NCBI GenBank assembly: GCA_947453885.1
Contig: CANGIF010000009.1
Coordinates: 1-64,000, forward strand
DNA from: Flavobacteriaceae bacterium
GTDB taxonomy: Bacteria; Bacteroidota; Bacteroidia; Flavobacteriales; Flavobacteriaceae
Reading direction: 5' to 3'
Length of the DNA: 64,000 nt
A program made the translations under genes and the position numbers. A model generated the notes under the pieces. It made no database searches. It had not been told where the DNA came from and was given only the letters and a program-made list of their open reading frames with translations. Below, piece after piece: positions 8,146-15,046 of the stretch. Position 1 is the stretch's first letter. Each line of letters starts with the position of its first letter.

Positions 8146-10029
8146 ATGGAAAAAGAGCAAACATTTGGAGAGTTTATAAAGAACTATTCTTTCGTAATAC
8201 CTGATTATCAACGCGCTTATTCTTGGGGAGAAAAACAGTTAAATCCATTTATCAATGACATTTTAGAACATTGCGATGAAAATGATAACCCTACTGATGA
8301 TACAAGATATTATCTTGGTCATTATATTCTTGAAAAGACAAATTATGATATAGCAAATTTACTTTCAGAAGAAGAATATATTCGAATTAAAAATGAGGGG
8401 TTTTCAATCTCATGCGATAAATTTGAAATTATTGACGGGCAACAGAGAATAACTACAGTATACTTGTTCCTGATGGTATGCGGATATAAAAAAAATAAAA
8501 ACTATATAAAAGATATTAGTTTTAAACCTGTTTCTTATGATTTAGAAGGTTTAGAAAAAATTAAAGCGATTCTAGAAGCCAATGAATTTGTTAATAGCAA
8601 ATTAGAAGACCTTTTGACTTCTGAAAAAACAATGTCGTTAGCAAGAATGGTTATGGCAGTTCAACTTTTTATAGATGCTTTTGAAGGTAAAATTCAAAAG
8701 TTAGATGTTAATAATATTGAAAAGTACGTGAAAGTAATTTATGATGCTTATTGCTCTCTTGCTTTATTTCAAGACAAGGCAGTAGCTTCCCAAATTTTCG
8801 AATTACACAATACTCGTGGAATTGCTTTGTCTGAAACAGAGAAAGTAAAATCTTTGTTGATGAAAAGTGTATATTTAAATTCACCAACTCCTGATACTGA
8901 TATTGAAAAAATTCAAGAAGCTTTTGCTTCTGTTTTTAAAATGGAAGAAAAAGTTAGTGAAAATTGGTTGCGTGGAGATATGCCTTTAGATACGGTACTA
9001 ATGTATCATTTACGAGCTGTAGAAGATGGTAAAAAAGATAATAATTTCAATTCTCCTAATTCAATTTCAGGTGAAAATGGTTCTTTTGAATATGTTCGAA
9101 AAGCAATCGCTTTAAAAGGTAATAATAAAAATCAAATTATAGAATATTCAAAAGATCTTGCGTTTGAATTGACCAAGACAATGAATATTTTAGTAAATGA
9201 AATTCCTGAAGCCGATAAAATAAATCATCTTATTGGAGATGTTTTACTATTAGATAAAAACAGAAGTATGCTATTTTTGTTACGTAGTTTCAGAATTGGA
9301 AATCCAAATGAAAATAATTTAATAGAGCGTTGGGAGAATTTTCTTTTATGTTATGAAATAATATATAACCGATATTATTATAATGCTAAAGCAAGTAGGG
9401 AAAATTTTGAAAGTATTTATAAATCTATTTCACCTGATTCTGATTTGAACGATTGCAATAATTTATTGATTAAATATTATAAAAATGAACAAGGTTTTTC
9501 ATACCATTGGGAGCATTTAGGGGAAAATGCAAAAAAACTATTTGATGAGGATAAGAATAAGTGGATACATTATGCTTATGGCTGGGAAAAGACAGCTTAT
9601 TTTCTATACAAATATGAAATTGGAAATAAAGGAGATTTAAAAAAAATTAGAGAAACTATTTTTAAGGGTAATACCGTTTCAATAGACCACATTGTTGCAA
9701 GAGGAATTGAATGGAAAGATTTAGGATTCGAGAATTATCCAAAAGAAAAAAAAGAGGAAGCAGATATAATTTGGAATAAAATCACAGAAGTAATAAATGG
9801 TATTGGGAATCTTTCTTTATCTACTGCAAGTGCTAATTCTTCTGATTCAAATAATCTGCCAAGCGAACATACTATCTCATATGAAAAATTTGGATTATTA
9901 AACACCGTTCAAGAAATAAATACTTGGAATGAACCAATTGATTTTGCTGATAGAATTGCTGATAGAACAAAAAACATAAGGAATTTTATTTCCAAAAGCA
10001 TTATCAACAGAAATGATATTTGGGAATAA
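8146..10029 (+). CDS. GmrSD-like DUF262/DUF1524 nuclease (candidate type IV restriction/defence)
   Basis: The 627-residue protein has an N-terminal DUF262 (GmrS-like) domain with YQRAYSWGEKQL near residues 20-32 and the signature IIDGQQR near 96-102. Its C-terminal DUF1524 (GmrD-like) domain has SIDHIVARG near 511-519 and NGIGNLSLS near 549. The latter pattern (DHI, then N and GNL) matches His-Me finger/HNH nucleases. GmrSD-type enzymes couple NTP hydrolysis to cleavage of modified phage DNA. The usual Pro after the catalytic His motif is replaced here (HIVA), so activity is uncertain. A hairpin terminator follows directly, and the LAYMVD-family gene precedes it. Confidence 0.88.
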   Translation: MEKEQTFGEFIKNYSFVIPDYQRAYSWGEKQLNPFINDILEHCDENDNPTDDTRYYLGHYILEKTNYDIANLLSEEEYIRIKNEGFSISCDKFEIIDGQQRITTVYLFLMVCGYKKNKNYIKDISFKPVSYDLEGLEKIKAILEANEFVNSKLEDLLTSEKTMSLARMVMAVQLFIDAFEGKIQKLDVNNIEKYVKVIYDAYCSLALFQDKAVASQIFELHNTRGIALSETEKVKSLLMKSVYLNSPTPDTDIEKIQEAFASVFKMEEKVSENWLRGDMPLDTVLMYHLRAVEDGKKDNNFNSPNSISGENGSFEYVRKAIALKGNNKNQIIEYSKDLAFELTKTMNILVNEIPEADKINHLIGDVLLLDKNRSMLFLLRSFRIGNPNENNLIERWENFLLCYEIIYNRYYYNAKASRENFESIYKSISPDSDLNDCNNLLIKYYKNEQGFSYHWEHLGENAKKLFDEDKNKWIHYAYGWEKTAYFLYKYEIGNKGDLKKIRETIFKGNTVSIDHIVARGIEWKDLGFENYPKEKKEEADIIWNKITEVINGIGNLSLSTASANSSDSNNLPSEHTISYEKFGLLNTVQEINTWNEPIDFADRIADRTKNIRNFISKSIINRNDIWE

Positions 10030-10051
10030 ATATTAGCGTAAATAATTCATC

Positions 10052-10082
10052 AAACGGCACTTAATCTAAGTGTCGTTTTTTA
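10052..10082 (+). terminator. Rho-independent terminator after the GmrSD-like gene
   Basis: AAACGGCACTTA and TAAGTGTCGTTT form a 12-bp stem with one G-T pair and a 3-nt loop. It is followed by TTTTTATT and ends 16 bp before island element B. Confidence 0.8.
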
Positions 10083-10097
10083 TTGTAATATTCTCAA

Positions 10098-10135
10098 AAA
10101 CGTCACCCTTTGGCACAATGACCGATTTACTTTGC
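10098..10135 (+). promoter_or_regulatory. Conserved island promoter-like element, copy B
   Basis: CGTCACCCTTTGGCAC is followed after 14 bp by TTTGCC. The TTTG words at 10109-10112 and 10131-10134 are 18 bp apart, as in the other copies. The second TTTG lies only 12 bp before the ATG at 10147. The track's TTG start at 10132 is inside the element and is unlikely to be used. Confidence 0.7.
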
Positions 10136-10146
10136 CAATAAAAACC

Positions 10147-11058
10147 ATGAGTTATATATCATTCAAAACATGCACGGAACTGGGTGATGCATTTAAAGAA
10201 AGTCTAAAGAGTACTAACAAAAAAGACCAAACCGTTAATAAAATTCCTTCTGGATTTGAGAAATTAGATGCTATAATTAACGGTTTTCAATCTTCCAATT
10301 TAATATTAGTTGGTGCTGAGCAAGGAATGGGGAAAACTTCATTTGCAGTATCATTGATTACTAAAATGACAATTGAAAATCGATACTCCACATCGTTTTT
10401 TTCATTAGAAATTGCAGCTCAACAGTTTTTACTTCGAATCCTTTCGCAACTAACCAATATTACAACAGAACAATTGCGACTTGGGTTACTCAATGAAAAT
10501 GAAATCGATCTTGTTTCCAAAAGTATAGAAGCACTACAAAGCAATTCTTTACGGATATATGACTACCCTTTTGTAACTGTATCTGACATAGAAAAAACAA
10601 TTTTATGCGCTCCTTCAGGTTTTCCAAAATTAATTATCATTGACTCATTACAAAGCATTGCCACATCTAAAAACGATAAAACAGGCAAAGTTCTAAATAA
10701 GCGAGAGCTGACTAAAATAACTTTTGAATTAAAGCAATTAGCAGTAAAATATAATATCACAATACTTGTTCTTGTTCACTTTTCTTTACAAAAGGAAAGG
10801 TTAAATGAACTGTTTAATCGTCGACCGCTACTATCAGATTTAAGAAAATATGCTCCAATAGACGCTTTCGCTGATTTGGTTTTACTTTTATACCGACCTG
10901 AATTTTATAAAATTGATGAATGGGATGATGAACCCAAATTGCCTACTTCTGAAGAAGCAGAAGTTATCGTTGCCAAAAATAATAATGGAAATCTAGGCAA
11001 AACTAGATTACAGTTTAAAGGAAATATTTTAAAATTTGAAAATATTAAAGACAATTAG
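10147..11058 (+). CDS. DnaB-type RecA-fold ATPase lacking the N-terminal helicase domain
   Basis: This 303-residue protein is the C-terminal motor domain of a replicative DnaB helicase on its own. Walker A is GAEQGMGKTS near residue 56, followed by FFSLEI (DnaB: SLEM), Walker B LIIIDSLQSI near 163, RRPLLSDLRKYAPIDAFADL and a final NNNGNLGKTRLQFKG. The N-terminal domain that binds primase and builds the hexamer is absent; only about 40 residues precede the IPSGFEKLD block. The sensor SQ seen in DnaB is replaced by VHF. It could act as a DnaB decoy, a RadA-like repair motor or a phage/defence ATPase. It is preceded by island element B and followed by element C, so it forms its own unit. Confidence 0.88.
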   Translation: MSYISFKTCTELGDAFKESLKSTNKKDQTVNKIPSGFEKLDAIINGFQSSNLILVGAEQGMGKTSFAVSLITKMTIENRYSTSFFSLEIAAQQFLLRILSQLTNITTEQLRLGLLNENEIDLVSKSIEALQSNSLRIYDYPFVTVSDIEKTILCAPSGFPKLIIIDSLQSIATSKNDKTGKVLNKRELTKITFELKQLAVKYNITILVLVHFSLQKERLNELFNRRPLLSDLRKYAPIDAFADLVLLLYRPEFYKIDEWDDEPKLPTSEEAEVIVAKNNNGNLGKTRLQFKGNILKFENIKDN

Positions 11059-11060
11059 TT

Positions 11061-11112
11061 TCACAACGTCATACTTTGGCACTCCACTCTACTTTCTTTG
11101 TGCTATGGGAAA
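11061..11112 (+). promoter_or_regulatory. Conserved island promoter-like element, copy C
   Basis: CGTCATACTTTGGCAC is followed after 14 bp by TTTGTGCTA. The TTTG words are at 11075-11078 and 11097-11100. It shares TACTTTCTTTGTGCTA and a GGAAA tail with copy D. It begins right after the stop codon of the DnaB-like gene and lies 55 bp before the ATG at 11156. Confidence 0.72.
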
Positions 11113-11155
11113 GCCAAAAACCAAATAGAGTAGGCAAAATTATATTATAAAATTC

Positions 11156-11374
11156 ATGAAAACAGTATCTTTAATTCTAGGAATCGTTTGTTTGTTGGCT
11201 ATGCTATTGGCATTTATACCTTTATTGGGTTGGCTAAATTGGATTGTTGTTCCAATGGCGGTTGTTGGTTTAATCATTAGTAGCGTTTCTAATGCGGAAA
11301 GTGGAAAGAAAATATGCGCCATTGTAATTATTGTAGGGATAATTAGATTAGCAATGGGAGGAGGTTTGTTTTAA
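11156..11374 (+). CDS. Small two- or three-helix membrane protein
   Basis: The 72-residue protein is almost entirely hydrophobic. It has a first helix (about 4-20), a second (about 25-43, WIVVPMAVVGLIISSVS) and a short third after a basic loop (SGKKICAIVIIVGIIRLA). It resembles small Bacteroidota inner-membrane proteins without assigned function. It is the first gene after island element C. The stop and the next ATG are 1 nt apart, so it is co-transcribed with the LAYMVD-family gene and the FtsZ-like gene. Confidence 0.75.
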   Translation: MKTVSLILGIVCLLAMLLAFIPLLGWLNWIVVPMAVVGLIISSVSNAESGKKICAIVIIVGIIRLAMGGGLF

Positions 11375-11375
11375 T

Positions 11376-11798
11376 ATGGAAAATCTAGAATTTATATACC
11401 GTAGAATTGAACATTGTGTTTTACTAAATCTTCTAAAAAACAAAGATATCAATCAGTCTTTGGCATATATGGTTGATTTCAAAGAACACAAAAAGCTCAC
11501 AGTGATTCCTAGAAACTACTCTATTGAAGTATCAAACGATAAAATAACAATGATAATCATTTTGTTAATTGGTTTTGAAATAGAAGAATATGACGAGATA
11601 AAATCAAGGCCAAATTTACATATTATTGCATTTGATGATGCTTACCAAAGAGTAAATGAATTTAATAAAATCAAAAAAGACATCAGACAAATTGACTTTA
11701 TGTCTTTATTTTTTATGACATTATCCCGAACAAAATCTAAAAAACTGAATGATTTAATTTATCTAAGGAATTTAAGTTGTGGTAAATTTAGAAACTAA
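11376..11798 (+). CDS. Uncharacterised protein, paralogue of the 7704 gene (LAYMVD family)
   Basis: This 140-residue protein is the second member of the family seen at 7704. The shared core runs from LAYMVD through IEVSN, LLIGFE and EEYDE to NLHIIAFD (about residues 29-90). The tails differ: this one has a longer basic C-terminus (SRTKSKKLNDLIYLRN). I see no signal peptide and no known motif. It sits between the small membrane protein (1 nt gap) and the FtsZ C-terminal-like gene (19 nt gap). Two divergent copies within 4 kb suggest that the family matters to the island, not that one duplicated recently. Confidence 0.75.
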   Translation: MENLEFIYRRIEHCVLLNLLKNKDINQSLAYMVDFKEHKKLTVIPRNYSIEVSNDKITMIIILLIGFEIEEYDEIKSRPNLHIIAFDDAYQRVNEFNKIKKDIRQIDFMSLFFMTLSRTKSKKLNDLIYLRNLSCGKFRN

Positions 11799-11817
11799 CT
11801 ACTAAACAACAAATTCA

Positions 11818-12114
11818 ATGCTTATAGAAAAGGCAAATGCATTATATGCAATTGTTTCTGGCATTAATAGAGCTGAAAAAATTAATGTGCTCTTGCTTAA
11901 TGCTTCTTTATTTGATGAAATAGTAAACAAAAATTGCAATGCAATCCTGCTTGAAATATCTTGTTTTTCAACCGAAATTACAATTGAAGAAATTGGAACT
12001 ATCAACGATTGCATCCGAGAAAAAGTAAGTATGGAAACCCAAATTATTATGACTGTAAGTGAAGATGAAAATCTTGGAGAAAGCATGGGAGTATCAATTA
12101 AAATTGCAGTATGA
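11818..12114 (+). CDS. Standalone FtsZ C-terminal-domain-like protein (no GTPase domain)
   Basis: The 98-residue protein matches the FtsZ C-terminal (tubulin-like) domain. INVLLLNASLFDEI corresponds to the LNSPLL region, CNAILLEIS to the AK-(x)LLxI strand, and EITIEEIGTINDCI to the conserved EITIDEIGEIND segment of flavobacterial FtsZ as I remember it. IIMTVSEDENLGESMGVSIKIA corresponds to the last two strands, IIMGVGEDExLGE...VTxIA. The GTPase domain, T3 and T7 loops and C-terminal tail are all missing. In FtsZ this domain gives the T7-loop face that activates GTP hydrolysis in the next subunit. A free copy could cap or poison filaments. It is translated from its own ATG, not a frameshifted remnant of a full gene, and is the third gene of the element C operon. 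Confidence 0.75.
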   Translation: MLIEKANALYAIVSGINRAEKINVLLLNASLFDEIVNKNCNAILLEISCFSTEITIEEIGTINDCIREKVSMETQIIMTVSEDENLGESMGVSIKIAV

Positions 12115-12120
12115 AATTAT

Positions 12121-12172
12121 TTTCAATACGTCATAGTTTGGCACTCGCTGCTACTTTCTTTGTGCTAGGGAA
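12121..12172 (+). promoter_or_regulatory. Conserved island promoter-like element, copy D
   Basis: CGTCATAGTTTGGCAC is followed after 14 bp by TTTGTGCTAGGG. The TTTG words are at 12137-12140 and 12159-12162. It starts 6 bp after the stop of the FtsZ-like gene. The track ORF beginning at 12111 translates through it, but the same element is noncoding in the other three places. This favours the downstream ATG at 12204. Confidence 0.7.
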
Positions 12173-12203
12173 AAACCCATTAACAGTAAATAAAAAAGAA
12201 ATT

Positions 12204-12434
12204 ATGGCACAAATGATTATCAAAGGAAAAGAAATGATTCGAATTAACCCAACGAACAAAACCAAAATTGAATATTCTACAACCCAAGGCAGAACATGGT
12301 TTGTAAGATATATAAGTTCTAATTCAGGTGATTTTAATGACTTGACCGATACGGGCAAAGAAATTTTAGCAATGACTACAAAAGGCTTGTATTATTCCAC
12401 TACTGATGGCAGGAGCTGGTTCAAACGGAATTAA
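12204..12434 (+). CDS. Small protein with two Asp-box-like repeats
   Basis: I start this at ATG 12204, giving 76 residues (MAQMIIKGKEMIRINP). The longer track ORF from 12111 adds a stretch that looks like a signal peptide but is encoded by the conserved element D. The protein has two related motifs, IEYSTTQGRTWFVRY and LYYSTTDGRSWFKRN, which resemble the Asp-box (SxDxGxxW) of beta-propeller hairpins. They are joined by FNDLTDTGKEILAMTTKG. I know of no function. It is the last gene of the island and is closed by a strong terminator. Confidence 0.7.
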   Translation: MAQMIIKGKEMIRINPTNKTKIEYSTTQGRTWFVRYISSNSGDFNDLTDTGKEILAMTTKGLYYSTTDGRSWFKRN

Positions 12435-12438
12435 AAGG

Positions 12439-12462
12439 AAAGCGGTCATTGAACCGCTTTTT
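12439..12462 (+). terminator. Rho-independent terminator closing the island
   Basis: AAAGCGGT and ACCGCTTT form a perfect 8-bp stem around the loop CATTGA, followed by TTG and a T-rich stretch. It lies directly after the 12204 gene. Confidence 0.85.
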
Positions 12463-12544
12463 GTAGTTTTAAATCCAACTATACTAAGAATTTTTTTAGA
12501 TATCTAAACTTAAATTAGAAATAACATGTGCATTAAGAAATTGC

Positions 12545-13303
12545 TTATTTCAAAGTAGCTTCGTACTTTTTTTGAACGTTTTCCCAATTGATACAATTAA
12601 AAAAACCATCTATATATTTCCCTCTTTTGTATTGGTAGTCCAAATAGTAAGCGTGTTCCCATAAGTCAAGGGCTAAAATTGGCGTGCCTTTTACAACTGC
12701 TTTAGGCATTAAAGGATTGTCTTGGTTTTGTGTACTTGTAATTACTAGTTTACCTGATTTGTCCACTAGGAGCCATGCCCATCCGGAACCAAATTGTTTT
12801 TCGGAGGTGTCTTTAAACAACGAACAGAAATTGCTAAACGATCCAAACTCTTTATTAATAGCTCCCGCAAGTGTGTCTTTAGGTTGCAACCCTTTTTTAG
12901 ACCCCATACTTTCCCAATACATATTGTGGTTGTAATACCCGCCAGCATTGTTTTTTAAATTGTCGTTTGAAGGATCCAGCTTTGCTAAAATTTCCTCTAT
13001 AGTAAGGTTTTCTTTGTCCGTTCCTGCAATTTCTTTGTTTAAATTGTTGGTATAGGTTAAATAATGTTTGGAGTAATGGTTTTCCAATGTTAAGGCATCA
13101 ATTGAAGGTTGTAACGCGTCATATAGATAGGGTAGTTTTACCATTTTAAAAGCACCTTTATCGGCTTTCACAGCGTCTGGACTGCTAATACTAACTTTCT
13201 CTTGAGCCGTTGGTAACGGTACTTCTACAACTTCAGTTAGTTTTTTATCCTGACACGCTTGTAAAATAAGAAGCAAACTACAAATAGCTACAATATTTTT
13301 CAT
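12545..13303 (-). CDS. Lipoprotein Fe/Mn superoxide dismutase
   Basis: The 252-residue protein has a lipoprotein signal (MKNIVAICSLLLILQAC, acylated Cys at 17), a linker of about 35 residues, and a complete Fe/Mn superoxide dismutase fold. The expected metal ligands are visible: His in ENHYSKH, His in GGYYNHNMYW, and Asp and His in ALDLWEHAYY. The substrate-entry and core motifs GSGWAWL and NQDNPLM are also present. It converts superoxide to oxygen and peroxide. The lipobox places it in the periplasm or on the outer membrane, unlike the usual cytoplasmic enzyme. It is the last gene of the LUD-cdsA-psd-ACBP run, 10 bp after the acyl-CoA-binding gene. Iron versus manganese preference cannot be told. 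Confidence 0.93.
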   Translation of the reverse strand: MKNIVAICSLLLILQACQDKKLTEVVEVPLPTAQEKVSISSPDAVKADKGAFKMVKLPYLYDALQPSIDALTLENHYSKHYLTYTNNLNKEIAGTDKENLTIEEILAKLDPSNDNLKNNAGGYYNHNMYWESMGSKKGLQPKDTLAGAINKEFGSFSNFCSLFKDTSEKQFGSGWAWLLVDKSGKLVITSTQNQDNPLMPKAVVKGTPILALDLWEHAYYLDYQYKRGKYIDGFFNCINWENVQKKYEATLK

Positions 13304-13313
13304 TAGACTACAA

Positions 13314-13583
13314 TTATGGTTGTTTTAAAGCAGTAATGGCTTCAATATACTTTTCTTTAGCTTGATCAGTCGTGAGATGACTAATTTGCATCCAAGCATT
13401 TGTTTTAAAAGCATTACGTAAATCTAAATTTACATTCATTCTAGTATCAACAGTACCAATAGTAGCTTGTTTGTAAAAGGCATAAAGTCGCAATTGTACA
13501 TCTTGCGGAAGGGAATCTTGCGGAATCGTTTCAGCCAGCGCGACTGCTTCTTTAAATCTACTATTCAAGTCGAATTCAGCCAT
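13314..13583 (-). CDS. Acyl-CoA-binding protein (ACBP)
   Basis: The 89-residue length and pattern match the four-helix ACBP family: FKEAVALAETIP in helix 1, RLYAFYKQATIGTVD in helix 2 with the Tyr and Lys that contact the CoA head group, then the AW pair in NAWMQISHLTTDQAKEKYIEAI. ACBP binds long-chain acyl-CoA in the cytoplasm. The stop codon of psd and this ATG are adjacent, so translation is likely coupled. Its place between psd and an envelope SOD suggests a role in acyl-CoA supply for phospholipid synthesis. ACBP is mainly eukaryotic but is common in Flavobacteriia. Confidence 0.88.
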   Translation of the reverse strand: MAEFDLNSRFKEAVALAETIPQDSLPQDVQLRLYAFYKQATIGTVDTRMNVNLDLRNAFKTNAWMQISHLTTDQAKEKYIEAITALKQP

Positions 13584-14240
13584 TTATTTCAATGCAATTA
13601 TAGTTTTGTTTCCTACTGCTTTGTCGTTCAATTGTACATTAATTTTGGTGCCAAGTGGTAAAAAAAGGTCAACTCTTGAACCAAATTTAATAAATCCAGC
13701 ATCTTCTCCTTGAACTGCAACATCGCCTTCTTGAGCATAATTTACAATTCTTTTTGCTAAAGCTCCAGCAATTTGACGGTATAAAATTTCTCCAAATTGT
13801 GGCGTATCTATTACTACTGTTGTACGCTCGTTTTCTTCACTTGCTTTTGGATGCCAAGCAACTAAAAATTTTCCAGGGTGGTATTTGCTAAATTTAACAA
13901 TTCCACTTGCTGCATAACGAGTTACGTGTACATTTATGGGCGACATAAAAATGGAAACTTGGATTCTTTTATCTTTAAAGTACTCTTTTTCAAAAACTTC
14001 TTCAATTACAACTACTTTGCCATCAACAGGAGCAATAATACAGTTATCGTTGACTTGTAAAGTTCTTTTTGGATTTCTAAAAAATTGTAAAATAATAATT
14101 AAAAAAAGCAAACCAACAAGTTGGCACGTCATTTTTATCCAAGAGGTTTCGATGAATTTATCGCACAACAACACATAAACCGTTGTAACAAATGTTGCAA
14201 CTAAAATGATTTTCGCTCCTTCTTTATGAAAATGTAACAT
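13584..14240 (-). CDS. psd: Phosphatidylserine decarboxylase (short type)
   Basis: The 218-residue protein makes phosphatidylethanolamine from phosphatidylserine. It has an N-terminal hydrophobic segment (about 9-50), the family block FRNPKRT, APVDGKVV, FMSPINVHVTR and the self-cleavage site KFGSRVD. There the Ser becomes the pyruvoyl cofactor. The short length and GSR site are typical of the archaeal/Bacteroidota-type enzyme, not the longer E. coli enzyme with LGST. It lies 6 bp after cdsA, which makes the CDP-diacylglycerol precursor two steps earlier. The intervening pssA is not in the window. Confidence 0.95.
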   Translation of the reverse strand: MLHFHKEGAKIILVATFVTTVYVLLCDKFIETSWIKMTCQLVGLLFLIIILQFFRNPKRTLQVNDNCIIAPVDGKVVVIEEVFEKEYFKDKRIQVSIFMSPINVHVTRYAASGIVKFSKYHPGKFLVAWHPKASEENERTTVVIDTPQFGEILYRQIAGALAKRIVNYAQEGDVAVQGEDAGFIKFGSRVDLFLPLGTKINVQLNDKAVGNKTIIALK

Positions 14241-14246
14241 ATATAA

Positions 14247-15044
14247 TTAGTGTAAAAATTTTATTATTTCTAAAAGTAAAACCAAAAATGGTGCTGCAAA
14301 TATAATACTATCCAACCGATCTAGAATACCGCCATGACCGGGCATTATTTTGCCACTATCCTTAACACCTGCCATACGTTTAAATTTGGATTCAATTAAA
14401 TCGCCACAAGTGCCAAAAAAGCTAATAGTAATAGCAAAAATTAACGCAACATACCAAGGTAAATTTGATTTAAAAAAACTAATGATTAAACCTGCAATCA
14501 ATGCAAAAACCAAACCACCCCAAAAGCCTTCAACCGTTTTTTTAGGAGAAATGGTTTCAAATAATTTTCTTTTTCCAAATTTTTTTCCAACTAGATAGGC
14601 AAAAGTATCATTTACCCAAATAATTATAAAAACATCTAAAATGGTAATAACGTTTTCCGAAAGGATGTTTGGAATTTGTGTAATCAATACTATTGGGAAA
14701 ATTATGTAACCAAACAAAATAGCATGTCTTGCTGTAAAATGTAAAGGGAAATTTTTATTTTTGAATAGGTAAAACATCAAAAATAAAGCAACTAGTAAGG
14801 CAAAAAGCAATAGAAACAGGACAACACTTTGCTTTAATGGTACAAAATATAAATTTAACATACCTAGTATTCCTAATAAAATAGGTGCTATTTTTCGGAT
14901 GCTAATAAGATTACAGAATTCGTAGGTTGTAATAATCAAAAAGCACCCAAAAAGTAATAAAGTAGAGTAGGGGGTTTGTGTTCCTACAATTAAAAGTAAA
15001 ATGTAAACAGCTCCAGACAGCGATCTAATAGTATTTTCGCCCAT
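14247..15044 (-). CDS. cdsA: Phosphatidate cytidylyltransferase
   Basis: The 265-residue protein has about seven or eight membrane segments and the CdsA signature SKFKRMAGVKDSGKIMPGHG followed by GILDRLDS near the C-terminus, which carries the Asp residues that bind the metal and CTP. It makes CDP-diacylglycerol from phosphatidate and CTP in the inner membrane. It lies 2 bp after the LUD gene and 6 bp before psd, so the three form one operon for phospholipid synthesis. Confidence 0.96.
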   Translation of the reverse strand: MGENTIRSLSGAVYILLLIVGTQTPYSTLLLFGCFLIITTYEFCNLISIRKIAPILLGILGMLNLYFVPLKQSVVLFLLLFALLVALFLMFYLFKNKNFPLHFTARHAILFGYIIFPIVLITQIPNILSENVITILDVFIIIWVNDTFAYLVGKKFGKRKLFETISPKKTVEGFWGGLVFALIAGLIISFFKSNLPWYVALIFAITISFFGTCGDLIESKFKRMAGVKDSGKIMPGHGGILDRLDSIIFAAPFLVLLLEIIKFLH

Positions 15045-15046
15045 TT

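Noticed and set aside
7061-12172. The TTTGGCAC elements as sigma-54 promoters
   Set aside because: TTGGCAC matches the -24 box, but no TTGC occurs about 5 bp after TGGCAC in any copy. The second conserved word is 10 bp too far.
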